Shown here piece after piece: positions 48,231-56,727 of a DNA stretch of 64,000 bases (position 1 is its first letter; each line of letters starts with the position of its first letter). Below the pieces are notes generated by a model. The model searched no databases. It was not told the origin of the DNA and saw nothing but the letters and a program-made list of their open reading frames with translations. The position numbers were made by a program, and so were the translations under genes. Source of the DNA: UBA4486 sp041984885 (GTDB lineage Bacteria; Pseudomonadota; Gammaproteobacteria; Eutrophobiales; Eutrophobiaceae); contig JBHIXH010000006.1 of NCBI GenBank assembly GCA_041984885.1, forward strand, positions 1 through 64,000, written 5' to 3'.

Positions 48231-49222
48231 CACAACTTTATTCAGTCAAACAACTGTCGTTTGCGTATGAGAGAGAAAATATTCTTGACGTTAACGAATT
48301 TGAAATCAGCAGCAACAGCGTCACGGCGATTACCGGGGCGAATGGATCCGGCAAGACAACCCTGTTAAATCTGTTTGCCTTACTCCGGCTGCCCACCAGT
48401 GGCAGCCTGTCATTCCGGTCACAAGTGGTCACGAAACAGAACCTGACAGCATTACGCCAGGATATCGGTTATGTGCAGCAGAAGCCCTACCTGCTGAACC
48501 GTAGCGTCTATGAAAATGTAGAACTTGGTCTGAAGTTCAGGGGTATACCTGCCAGCGAGCGAGCACAAACCGTACGGGCTATTCTGCAAAAGACGGACAT
48601 AATGCAGCTGGCCGATCGTCATGCCCACACACTGTCCGGCGGCGAATCGCAGAAGGTGGCAATTGCCCGTGCCCTGGTCCTGCAGCCTTCAGTATTGATC
48701 CTTGACGAACCGTTTTCTCATCTTGATCGCAGGGCAGTGCAGTTTTTTGAAAAATTCATTCACTCGTTACGACATAGTATTGGTGTAACGATAATATTCT
48801 CCAGTCACGATCCGATCGCGGCACAGCTGTTGTCGGATAATGTTTATAGCGTTGTTCACGGACGACTCATAGCCAGTACGATGACAAATCTGTTTTTCGG
48901 TCATGTCGATGCCAATAATCGATTATTCAAAACAGAAAAAATACAGATTCACATTCCGGAGAATGCAGGGGTCGGATCACATTTAACGATTGACCCGAAT
49001 CACCTCGTCCTCTCCCGCAACAAGCTGGATTCGAGTATGCGCAATCAATTTCAGGGCAGCGTAATCGCGGTAAACCAGCAGCGTTCACAAATTCGATTAA
49101 CCATCAATGCCGGTGAGAAGTTTGATGTCCTGATCACCGCTGATGCAATGCAGGATATGGATATCCGCTTCGGGGATCCCGTCTGGATCAGCTTCAAATC
49201 TTCCGCTGTCCGGGTTTTCTAG
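48227..49222 (+). CDS. tupC: Tungstate ABC transporter ATPase TupC with C-terminal Mop/TOBE domain
   Basis: 331 residues from GTG. Walker A G-A-N-G-S-G-K-T-T, Q-loop Y-V-Q-Q-K-P-Y, signature L-S-G-G-E-S-Q-K-V-A-I-A, Walker B V-L-I-L-D-E-P, H-switch S-S-H-D. The last ~65 residues (from M-R-N-Q-F-Q-G-S-V-I-A-V) form a Mop/TOBE domain as in ModC, which could allow feedback control by the oxyanion; many TupC proteins lack it. Confidence 0.9.
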   Translation: MTQLYSVKQLSFAYERENILDVNEFEISSNSVTAITGANGSGKTTLLNLFALLRLPTSGSLSFRSQVVTKQNLTALRQDIGYVQQKPYLLNRSVYENVELGLKFRGIPASERAQTVRAILQKTDIMQLADRHAHTLSGGESQKVAIARALVLQPSVLILDEPFSHLDRRAVQFFEKFIHSLRHSIGVTIIFSSHDPIAAQLLSDNVYSVVHGRLIASTMTNLFFGHVDANNRLFKTEKIQIHIPENAGVGSHLTIDPNHLVLSRNKLDSSMRNQFQGSVIAVNQQRSQIRLTINAGEKFDVLITADAMQDMDIRFGDPVWISFKSSAVRVF

Positions 49223-49307
49223 CCAAACGTGATGTTGTTCATTGCTCTCGGCCGGTCACATTTTTATAATCCGGTTACCAGAACGCACAACAGACCGAAA
49301 AATATTA

Positions 49308-49946
49308 ATGAATATCGACAAGGCGTTACTCGACGAAGCAGAGAGTCTGTACGATCCTCGACTGGCATACCATAAATTTGACCATATCAGGATGGTATTC
49401 GGCGAGGCGGACAGGATCCTCCAGCGCTGCAAGAAACATAATATCGAGGTGGATGAAAACGTCGTATACCTGGCCCTTTTATTTCACGATGCCGGTTTTA
49501 TCGAAAACCATGCGCTGAAAGGGTTTGAGTCAAAAGAAGCCTATTCTGCCGATCTGGCCGGTCAGATCCTGCCGAAACATAATTACCCCGATGAGACAGT
49601 GCGGCAGGTGCAACAGGCAATTATGTGTACCCACTGCGACCATCGATGCCAGTCGAATGAAGACAAGGTGGTCAAGGCAGCCGATCTTGCCGGATTGGCG
49701 GCGGACTTTGACTTTTTTCTGAAGAATACAGTCCGGCTCAGGGCCGAGTACGAGATGTTCAATCAGTCTGAAATCGAGTGGGAACACTGGAAGCAACTGG
49801 CGATAGATCGATTACGGATTTTTATCGAGGACGAAATGGAATTGACCGACGAGGAATTTGATGAAAACGGCAATTCGTTATTTAAACTTGCGGTTGCTGA
49901 AAACATACAGCGATTACAAGAAGAGCCGGAACCCGACAGGACATAA
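49308..49946 (+). CDS. HD-domain phosphohydrolase
   Basis: 212 residues from the ATG at 49308 (an upstream in-frame start at 49242 gives no family match). HD motif L-L-F-H-D-A-G-F and the first His in Y-H-K-F-D-H; later C-T-H-C-D-H and A-A-D-L-A-G-L. Probably a nucleotide or signal-molecule hydrolase; the substrate is not predictable. It lies between tupC and mscS on the same strand. Confidence 0.8.
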   Translation: MNIDKALLDEAESLYDPRLAYHKFDHIRMVFGEADRILQRCKKHNIEVDENVVYLALLFHDAGFIENHALKGFESKEAYSADLAGQILPKHNYPDETVRQVQQAIMCTHCDHRCQSNEDKVVKAADLAGLAADFDFFLKNTVRLRAEYEMFNQSEIEWEHWKQLAIDRLRIFIEDEMELTDEEFDENGNSLFKLAVAENIQRLQEEPEPDRT

Positions 49947-49949
49947 TTA

Positions 49950-50777
49950 ATGATGGATCAGGAGCTGGAATCCGCACAACGGGCTGTCGATATTGCCAGC
50001 GAACTGGCAGTGAAATACGGATTTCAGTTCATCGCTGCGATCATCATATTGCTAGTCGGCTGGCAGATAGCCAAATGGGTGGCGAAATTTGTCCTCAGAC
50101 TGTGTGACAAGGCGAAGCTTGATATTACCCTGTCAAAATTCTTTGCCGGCGTTGCCAAGATCCTTGTGCTTGTCTTTGTCGTCATCATCGCACTGGGAAA
50201 ATTCGGCATTACCATTGCACCATTTATCGCCGCACTCGGTGCGGTTGCCTTTGGTGGAACGCTGGCCCTGCAGGGCCTGTTATCGAATTATGCGGCCGGG
50301 CTCACGATTATCCTGACACGGCCGTTTGTTGTTAACGACACGATTAAGATACAGGGTGTGATTGGTGTCGTTGACGAGATTCGACTTGGTTACACCATGT
50401 TAAGCACGGAAGACGGTGAGCACGTGCTGGTTCCAAACAAGCAGATCGTCGGTGAGATCCTGCACAATTCACATGAAAACATGATCGTTGAGTCGGTCGT
50501 TGGTATTGATTACAACGATGAGCCGGAGCCGGCTATACAGATCATCCGCGAGGTGCTGCAGGCGAATGATAAGGTCAGTCATGATCCCGCACCGCAAGTC
50601 GGGGTACAGGCGTTCGGCGATTCATCAATTGATATCGGTTACCGTTACTGGGTACCGACAAAAGCCTATTTTCAGACGCAATATCAGGTAAACGGCGAGG
50701 TGTATGCCCGGCTGATGGCAGCGAATATCACGATTCCCTATCCAAAGCGCGATGTGCAAATGACCCGGGCGGAATAA
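49950..50777 (+). CDS. Small-conductance mechanosensitive channel (MscS family)
   Basis: 275 residues: three membrane helices, TM3 pore helix F-I-A-A-L-G-A-V-A-F-G-G-T-L-A-L-Q-G, then the beta domain with R-P-F-V-V-N-D-T-I-K-I-Q-G and V-P-N-K-Q-I-V-G. Size matches E. coli MscS. Four bases after the HD gene. It protects against hypo-osmotic shock, which fits the betaine genes nearby. Confidence 0.93.
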   Translation: MMDQELESAQRAVDIASELAVKYGFQFIAAIIILLVGWQIAKWVAKFVLRLCDKAKLDITLSKFFAGVAKILVLVFVVIIALGKFGITIAPFIAALGAVAFGGTLALQGLLSNYAAGLTIILTRPFVVNDTIKIQGVIGVVDEIRLGYTMLSTEDGEHVLVPNKQIVGEILHNSHENMIVESVVGIDYNDEPEPAIQIIREVLQANDKVSHDPAPQVGVQAFGDSSIDIGYRYWVPTKAYFQTQYQVNGEVYARLMAANITIPYPKRDVQMTRAE

Positions 50778-50821
50778 CTTTCGATAATTGGTTCAGGCGT
50801 TGTCACCGCAAGCACATAAAC

Positions 50822-50855
50822 ATTTAACATATTTGTAACATATTTACTCTAGTCT
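50822..50855 (+). promoter_or_regulatory. Pho-box-like promoter of the HAD gene
   Basis: Bases 50822-50839 fit the E. coli PHO box degenerate pattern (CTKTMAYAWWWCTKTMAY) at 16 of 18 positions. The core is a perfect 10-base direct repeat TAACATATTT (50825-50834 and 50836-50845) spaced one helical turn. A -10-like TAGTCT lies ten bases after the box (50850-50855). PhoB control is inferred, not shown. Confidence 0.5.
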
Positions 50856-50889
50856 TCTGATCAATATAAAAAAGTCAGAAGGTGAGAAT

Positions 50890-52347
50890 ATGAAAAACTG
50901 GATGCGCGCGCTTGCGGATCACTATGAAAAGATTCGCGAAAAATACCCGAACGATAACCTGGTTATTTTGTTCGACATTGACGGGACCATTCTGGATACC
51001 CGCTATACCGTCCTGAAGTTACTCCGCTCCTACGACAGGCAACACAATACGCAGTATTTTGATCAACTGCATATTACCGATATTAATTTTAACGAAGAGG
51101 ATCTGCGCCAAGAACTGGCAATGCTTGATTTAAGTGGCGATGAACTGGACGATGTTTGTCGCTGGTACCAGGAAAACCGTTGGGCCAGTTGGGCCGTGTT
51201 CGAGGGCAACAAGCCATTTCCCGGCGTACTTGAAGTCATTCGCTGGTTTCAGCTGCAACCGAACACGGATGTCGGCCTGAATACCAACCGCGGCGAACAA
51301 CTGCGCGAACACACCCTGGAAACCCTGAATAAACTCGGTATGGAATTCCGTATAGACATCAGGGATGAGCTGTTGTTAATGAACCAGGACCCGGCCACTA
51401 TCAGTAGTGGTGAGGCAAAGATCAATGGAATTCGCCAGGTCCATGCCAATGGTCAGCGGGTCTTTGCAATGGTGGATAATGAACCACGCAACCTGGAGGT
51501 CATCTCGGCCGAAAATGATCTCGACGAGGTGTTGCTGTTACATGCGAACAGTTTTTACACTTTTGATCGCAGTCGTATCAACGACAAACTGGTCAACGGC
51601 AAGATATACGATCTGACCGAGTTGATACCGAAACGGGCAATTCCACAACATATCCAGTTCGTCTGGCAAAGTGTCAATAATGAAGCCAGCCTGAATAAAT
51701 TCCTTGGCTCCAATGTGAGCTGGGCAGATTTATCCGATTTGATTCAACCGGTGATTCAACAACGGCAGATATTACTGGATAAAGCCGGCCGGGATGTGCG
51801 CTCTACAAATCTTGAATCAATGTTTGAGCAATACATTAATCTCATGAAGCATAAACAGAGAGGCATCCGTTTATGTTTTGCAAACGACTTTGAAGAAATC
51901 GAGTTTATTATCGACATGCTGGTACACGCCGGGGTTGATGATAAACAATTGTGGTTCAGCGCCAGTCTCGATCAACTAACTGAAAACGGTTTTCGTTTCC
52001 TGTCGGACAGCTTCCCGAATGCCGTCATCGAATGTCCAATTGATTTTCTCGGCCAGGTGATTACGACCACGCCAACCACCGCAGAACATTTACTCGATAT
52101 GTACTCGGACTGGGGTATCAATCGATTCGCCATGAGTTGGCGTACCAGCAATATCAAGTCGTTATCTGCGATTATCGAGGGTTGGGGTTTTGAGCTGACG
52201 ATAAACGACATTCGTAACCTGGAAACCTTCCTGCAGGCGGCGTTGCTGACACCGAAAGCGATCGTATCGAATTTTAATTTTCCTGCCTGGAAGTCAATCA
52301 ATGAACCGGCTTACGAACGCACGAGCGAGCGAAAACTTGTAAATTAA
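50890..52347 (+). CDS. HAD hydrolase fused to an unassigned C-terminal domain
   Basis: 485 residues. HAD part (about 1-230): motif I L-F-D-I-D-G-T-I-L-D (D29, D31), N-T-N-R-G motif II region, and motif IV A-M-V-D-N-E-P-R. The C-terminal half, from about 270, has alternating strands and helices (G-I-R-L-C-F-A-N-D-F-E-E-I-E-F, Q-L-W-F-S-A-S-L-D, W-G-I-N-R-F-A-M-S-W) and resembles a GDPD/Menorin-type TIM barrel by eye; this is weak. No signal peptide. A Pho-box-like promoter precedes it and a strong terminator follows, so it is a single-gene unit. Confidence 0.7.
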   Translation: MKNWMRALADHYEKIREKYPNDNLVILFDIDGTILDTRYTVLKLLRSYDRQHNTQYFDQLHITDINFNEEDLRQELAMLDLSGDELDDVCRWYQENRWASWAVFEGNKPFPGVLEVIRWFQLQPNTDVGLNTNRGEQLREHTLETLNKLGMEFRIDIRDELLLMNQDPATISSGEAKINGIRQVHANGQRVFAMVDNEPRNLEVISAENDLDEVLLLHANSFYTFDRSRINDKLVNGKIYDLTELIPKRAIPQHIQFVWQSVNNEASLNKFLGSNVSWADLSDLIQPVIQQRQILLDKAGRDVRSTNLESMFEQYINLMKHKQRGIRLCFANDFEEIEFIIDMLVHAGVDDKQLWFSASLDQLTENGFRFLSDSFPNAVIECPIDFLGQVITTTPTTAEHLLDMYSDWGINRFAMSWRTSNIKSLSAIIEGWGFELTINDIRNLETFLQAALLTPKAIVSNFNFPAWKSINEPAYERTSERKLVN

Positions 52348-52364
52348 TCAGCCTCCCCCTCTGG

Positions 52365-52396
52365 AAAAAGCCCGGTTTTTATACCGGGCTTTTTTG
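52365..52396 (+). terminator. Rho-independent terminator after the HAD gene
   Basis: Inverted repeat AAAAAGCCCGGT / ACCGGGCTTTTT (about 52365-52375 and 52383-52394) with a short T/A loop and a closing T run. Textbook strength; it isolates the HAD gene from the tautomerase gene. Confidence 0.92.
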
Positions 52397-52446
52397 TTTT
52401 ATAGTGCTTAAAACCATGAACCAGACAAATCTTGAAGGAGGGCATC

Positions 52447-52812
52447 ATGCCATTAGTCAATATCTATTTACTCAAAGGCAAGTCAAAAGAATATATAAAA
52501 GCGGTCAGTGATGGCATTAATTCTGCGGTTATCGAGACGATGGATTTTCCTGATGATGATCGTTACCAGATTGTGCATGAAGTCGAACCGCACTGTTTGC
52601 AATACCAGGATCGGGATGCGGATCGTGTCATGATGCACCTGACGATGCGTGCCGGGCGAGCGAACAAGGCGAAACAGGCGTTTTATGCGAAGGCCGTTGA
52701 AAACCTGCAAAAAGACCCCGGCATTGACCCCGGCAACGTGTTAATCACGATAGTGGAAAACCACGATATAGACTGGTCGTTCAAGGATGGTGTCGCCTCG
52801 TTTGTAGTCTAG
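52447..52812 (+). CDS. Tautomerase-superfamily protein with Pro1
   Basis: 121 residues from the ATG at 52447, chosen because an ideal GAAGGAGG lies just upstream and because Met removal exposes Pro (M-P-L-V-N-I-Y-L), the catalytic base of 4-oxalocrotonate tautomerase-like enzymes. The length suits the longer, trimeric MIF/Tautomerase_3-like members. Substrate unknown. Confidence 0.82.
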   Translation: MPLVNIYLLKGKSKEYIKAVSDGINSAVIETMDFPDDDRYQIVHEVEPHCLQYQDRDADRVMMHLTMRAGRANKAKQAFYAKAVENLQKDPGIDPGNVLITIVENHDIDWSFKDGVASFVV

Positions 52813-52829
52813 TTGTTAATAACAAATAG

Positions 52830-54440
52830 CTATAAATCAGGCGAGACCGGCGCGGTAAATTGGTTATCGGATTCATCGCTGTTTAATGCCTTTTGCAGAT
52901 TAACGATGATGAAAATTATCAGCAGCGCAAACGGTAAACCGACGGATATGGCGGCGGTCTGTAATGCAGTCAGGCCGCCGGCGATTAACAGGATGGCAGC
53001 TACCAGTCCTTCTGTTATTGACCAGAAGACGCGTTGAACGACAGGCGGGTTGGCATGGCCGCCGGCCGTGATCATATCGATAACGAGTGAACCGGAATCT
53101 GACGACGTGACAAAAAAACTGATGATGACAACGGTCGCAAACGCACCGGCAGTCTTGAGCAGGATATCGGGGAAGTTTTCATAACCGACCACGACCGGCA
53201 GCTTTTCAAAGAAAACGAACAGGGAACTCGCGACATTTTTTTGCACCGCGCCGACAAGTTCACCAGCCTGGTTGATCTCAACAAATAATGCGGCGTTACC
53301 GAACACGGATAACCAGATAAAGGTCATCAATGTGGCCACGACCAGAACTGCAAAAATAAATTCACGTATCGTCCGGCCATAGGAAATACGTGCGACAAAC
53401 ATGCCGACGAACGGTGACCAGGCTATCCACCAGCCCCAGTAAAATACGGTCCAGCCGTTTTGCCAGTCACCACCGGTGTAGGTTTCATTCCAGAACGCGA
53501 GGTAAAAGAATCGATCCAGGTACAGGCCAAGGTTCTCGACAAAGCCATTCAGGATGAACAGCGACGGCCCGATAATAAATACAAACAGCAACAATAAAAT
53601 GGCAACGAAAATATTGAACCTGGATAAATTCTGAATGCCACGATCAAGGCCGAGCACTACGGAAAGAGTCGCAACCGCGGTAATGCCGGTTATCAATAAT
53701 ATTTGTGTCAATGAACTGACCGGTATGCCAAACAGGTGGTCGAGACCGGCATTGATTTGACTGACGCCAAGACCGAGGGAGGTAGCGACGCCAAACAAGG
53801 TTGCCACTGTTGCGATCACATCGATTGCATGACCGTAGAAACCATAAATACGATCACCGAGAACGGGCTGAAAAATACTACGAATACTGAATGCCTGTTT
53901 TCGATTATAGGCAAAGTAGGCGATGGCCAGGCCGGTCAGGGCATAGATCCCCCATGCATGCAGCCCCCAGTGTAAAAACGTCGTGCTTATTGCATCTTCA
54001 TACGCTCTCACACTGTAGGGGTTCGCCCCGTGTGGTGGTGTGATCAGGTGGAACACCGGTTCGGCCACGGAATAAAACATGAGACCGATGCCCATACCGG
54101 CAGAGAACAACATGGCAAACCAGCCAAACCGGGAAAATTGCGGGTTTGCCTGCTTGCCGCCCAGGCGTATGTTTCCCGCAGGAGAAAATACAAGATAGAT
54201 CAGGTAGGCCAGAATCAGATTTACGCACAAGACGAAAAACCAGCCGGTCTGGTTCGCTATCCAGGCCTGGATGGCGTTGATAGATTCAGCCACTGCTGTC
54301 AACGATATCAGGCAAACGACCACCAGCAAGGTGATCAGGACGACAGAAGAGAAAAATACAGGCGGATTATAACTTAACCAGACGCGATCATGACGATCGC
54401 GGTATTCCTGGATTTTCAGTTTTTGATCCGCATCATTCAC
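52830..54440 (-). CDS. BCCT-family betaine/choline transporter
   Basis: 536 residues, about 12 membrane helices. The BCCT signature is W-T-V-F-Y-W-G-W-W-I-A-W-S-P-F-V-G, with M-G-I-G-L-M-F-Y-S-V-A-E-P in TM3. Na+- or H+-driven uptake of glycine betaine or a related quaternary amine. It ends the operon of two betaine-synthesis genes (18-base gap), so betaine is the likely substrate (inference). Confidence 0.92.
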   Translation of the reverse strand: MNDADQKLKIQEYRDRHDRVWLSYNPPVFFSSVVLITLLVVVCLISLTAVAESINAIQAWIANQTGWFFVLCVNLILAYLIYLVFSPAGNIRLGGKQANPQFSRFGWFAMLFSAGMGIGLMFYSVAEPVFHLITPPHGANPYSVRAYEDAISTTFLHWGLHAWGIYALTGLAIAYFAYNRKQAFSIRSIFQPVLGDRIYGFYGHAIDVIATVATLFGVATSLGLGVSQINAGLDHLFGIPVSSLTQILLITGITAVATLSVVLGLDRGIQNLSRFNIFVAILLLLFVFIIGPSLFILNGFVENLGLYLDRFFYLAFWNETYTGGDWQNGWTVFYWGWWIAWSPFVGMFVARISYGRTIREFIFAVLVVATLMTFIWLSVFGNAALFVEINQAGELVGAVQKNVASSLFVFFEKLPVVVGYENFPDILLKTAGAFATVVIISFFVTSSDSGSLVIDMITAGGHANPPVVQRVFWSITEGLVAAILLIAGGLTALQTAAISVGLPFALLIIFIIVNLQKALNSDESDNQFTAPVSPDL

Positions 54441-54457
54441 GGAAAAGCCCGGTTTTA

Positions 54458-55297
54458 TCAGTCAGGTTTTTGATAGTGCATGATACCCCATGCAAGGTAA
54501 GAGTTTTTTCCGGCTTCTATCCAGTGCTCAAGACCCTGGATCATGCGCGTGATGTAATCCGGCGAGACAAACTGTTCCAGTTCTTCACGACGTGACAGTA
54601 ACTCCTGCCGTACCCTGCCATAATGCGCGATCAACTGGTGTGTCATCTCGACCTGGCGCAGTTTTTTCCAGTTCAGTTTTTCTGCTATCGCCAGATAAAA
54701 CTCAAAAGAACCGAGCGTATCGAGATGAATGCGATCAAGCACTGGTTGTAACACACCGTCCGGACACGTATCCGATTGCATCGGGTCAGTAAAGATAAAT
54801 TCACCACCCGGTTTTAAAACCCGATCAACCTCGTTTAATACCTTTTCGCGCTGACCGGAATGTAATATTGCATCCTGTGACCAGGCAACATCAAAAGTGG
54901 AATCAGCAATGGACAGATCCTCAAAGCTGCCATCGATCACTTCGATCCTGTTACTGATGCCGAGTTTTTCATTGATGTCACGGTTGCGTGCATTCTGTGC
55001 CTCGCTCAGGTTGACACAGGTGACATTGCAGCCAAACTTATGATGTAGCCAGCGTGCTGCACCACCATAACCGGCACCCAGATCAATGACGTTCGAGCCT
55101 GGCTGTATGCTTGTCAGCATCCCCGCCATTTTCGCCACGGTACGTTCGGATGCCGCGGCAATGGTGTCCGTTTCGTCTTCATACAGGCCGATATGTATAT
55201 CTTCGCCGCCCCAGATGTGGAAGTAGAAATTGTCCGCATCATCGCTGTTGTAATACTCTTGCGCGGTTTTAACGACTTCTGAATAGTTTGCGTTCAT
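54458..55297 (-). CDS. Sarcosine/dimethylglycine N-methyltransferase (SDMT)
   Basis: 279 residues. SAM motif V-I-D-L-G-A-G-Y-G-G-A-A-R and the family stretch F-Y-F-H-I-W-G-G-E-D-I-H-I-G-L-Y, L-H-S-G-Q-R-E-K-V-L. Performs the last two methylations from sarcosine to glycine betaine. It starts on the GSMT stop with a one-base overlap; the pair matches the Ectothiorhodospira/Halorhodospira-type two-enzyme pathway. Confidence 0.92.
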   Translation of the reverse strand: MNANYSEVVKTAQEYYNSDDADNFYFHIWGGEDIHIGLYEDETDTIAAASERTVAKMAGMLTSIQPGSNVIDLGAGYGGAARWLHHKFGCNVTCVNLSEAQNARNRDINEKLGISNRIEVIDGSFEDLSIADSTFDVAWSQDAILHSGQREKVLNEVDRVLKPGGEFIFTDPMQSDTCPDGVLQPVLDRIHLDTLGSFEFYLAIAEKLNWKKLRQVEMTHQLIAHYGRVRQELLSRREELEQFVSPDYITRMIQGLEHWIEAGKNSYLAWGIMHYQKPD

Positions 55298-56106
55298 TAG
55301 TCTGTTTGAACATAACTTTTGGATGCCACGTGAATAAAGAAATCAGGCTCCTGGTTTTTAAACGTCTCCTGAAAATCGCCGTATGTTGTCACCTCCTGAA
55401 AGCCGACCTCTTTCATCAGCTTTTGCGTGTATTGCTTGCGCAGAGGAAACATGTTCAGGTGAAACGTTGCGCCGTCCTTGAATACGTATCGGAACCGCGC
55501 CAGGGTTGTATCCATGTGTTCCGGTGTTGCCGTGATCTCTTCGCCACAATAATAATAATTGTGGCCGGCCTCAATTTTGCCATCCATCAATGCATCGTAG
55601 TTTCGTTGATCGAGGATGAGGATACCGTCATGCCGCAGAGTGGCATAATACTCTGCCAGCGTTTTACGGCGATCATTTTCATCATGTAAATGTGTAAACG
55701 AATTACCGAGGCAGATCACTGCATCGTAAAGATCATGCACGCTTTTGTTTAACCAGCGCCAGTCCGCATGTACGGTTCTGAGTATATGTCCACGTTTACG
55801 CGCGTTTTCGAATGCCTTTGCCAACATGGCCGGGCTGCCATCGGCACTGGTAACTTCAAAACCGGCTTCCATCAGTTGTACCGAGTGGTAGCCGGTACCG
55901 GTTGCCACGTCGAGGACTTTTTTTGCCCCGTGCTCCTTTAGTATGTCGATAAAAAAGCTGCCTTCGCTATCGGCACGCCCGTCCCAGTCGATCAGTTCGT
56001 CCCATTTATTTACAAACGGGCTGATGTACTCATCGACGTACTTGTCCGAGCTTCGAACCCTGGTCGGGTTCTTGCCGTAATTCTGTTTCTTCGCTGTCTC
56101 AATCAT
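55297..56106 (-). CDS. Glycine/sarcosine N-methyltransferase (GSMT)
   Basis: 269 residues. SAM motif V-L-D-V-A-T-G-T-G-Y-H-S-V and G-N-S-F-T-H-L, Y-Y-A-T-L-R-H-D-G-I-L-I-L-D-Q-R-N-Y-D match glycine/sarcosine methyltransferases of the betaine pathway. First gene of the operon; GSMT and SDMT together make betaine from glycine, normally under salt stress. Confidence 0.92.
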   Translation of the reverse strand: MIETAKKQNYGKNPTRVRSSDKYVDEYISPFVNKWDELIDWDGRADSEGSFFIDILKEHGAKKVLDVATGTGYHSVQLMEAGFEVTSADGSPAMLAKAFENARKRGHILRTVHADWRWLNKSVHDLYDAVICLGNSFTHLHDENDRRKTLAEYYATLRHDGILILDQRNYDALMDGKIEAGHNYYYCGEEITATPEHMDTTLARFRYVFKDGATFHLNMFPLRKQYTQKLMKEVGFQEVTTYGDFQETFKNQEPDFFIHVASKSYVQTD

Positions 56107-56307
56107 AATATGCTCATTGCACCGGAATGCATGATGTCTGGTTAGTCAACGCTTCTCCATCCGGAAAAACGTACATTCAATTCAGTTTATTGTTTTTTTA
56201 GTCGTCCCTGCCTGAACAGGAACCTGGATAGATACTGAGCCTCAGGAGTCAGAACCTCAGCCATTGAAACGTGTTGTTACACGCAACGATGTAATCAGCA
56301 TTGAAGC

Positions 56308-56334
56308 AAAGCCCACTTTGCAGGGGCTTTTTCT
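56308..56334 (+). terminator. Orphan terminator-like hairpin
   Basis: AAAGCCC (56308-56314) and GGGCTTT (56324-56330) pair, with a nine-base loop and five T at the end. No rightward gene ends here, so it either closes a small RNA or antisense transcript or is a relic. Confidence 0.6.
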
Positions 56335-56350
56335 TGTGTCTGATAATTGA

Positions 56351-56375
56351 TGTAGTGCAGGCTGCGCTGCCTACA
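56351..56375 (+). repeat. REP-like hairpin
   Basis: TGTAG...CTACA with GCAG/CTGC inner arms and a one-base bulge. The outer TGTAG and GC-rich inner stem resemble REP elements of gammaproteobacteria. Only one copy is seen in this window, so a repeat family cannot be shown here. Confidence 0.4.
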
Positions 56376-56668
56376 GATTCCTAACTATATGATAATTTTG
56401 AAATATTTTCAATGTCTAATCTCGTCACGGGCTTTAGCATTGCAGATAAGTAAATTCTCAATAATCGTGTATTTAACAGCCAGTTAGCGTATTTATGCCC
56501 TGTTTCGGGCGATCATCGTTTACACATTACCGATGTTAAACAGGCACTGCCATACCTTGCTGAACCAGGGCTTTCGGCCTTTCCGAATGCGGGGATAAAC
56601 GCGCGAATGCGTCACAGGTAACTTGCTGTTGTTGCTTCATGCTTTTTTAACAGTTCAGTCAGGCGGGG

Positions 56669-56678
56669 CTGTATACAG
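56669..56678 (+). promoter_or_regulatory. CTGTATACAG palindrome, possible LexA-type operator
   Basis: A perfect ten-base palindrome with the CTGT and ACAG ends of LexA boxes but with only two central bases instead of eight. It lies 50 bases before the first gene of the umuDC cassette. Non-canonical; offered as a candidate only. Confidence 0.25.
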
Positions 56679-56727
56679 GACAAGACGACCACTTTTTCTT
56701 TTCGCTTACCTGTAGCATGATCAGTCC

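Larger units (their letters stand above)
56107..56727. other. Non-coding stretch upstream of the betaine operon and the mini-SRAP gene
   Basis: About 620 bp with no credible gene. It must contain the GSMT promoter (leftward) and the promoter of the SRAP-umuDC genes (rightward). It holds an orphan terminator-like hairpin (56308-56334), a REP-like hairpin (56351-56375) and the palindrome CTGTATACAG (56669-56678). The right part could be remains of a lost gene, but no protein similarity is recognisable. Confidence 0.5.

Noticed and set aside
56641..56727. Canonical LexA box (CTGT-N8-ACAG) for the umuDC cassette
   Set aside because: The nearest matches are CTGTATACAG (only two central bases) and CTG-N9-CAG near 56711, one base short; neither is canonical.
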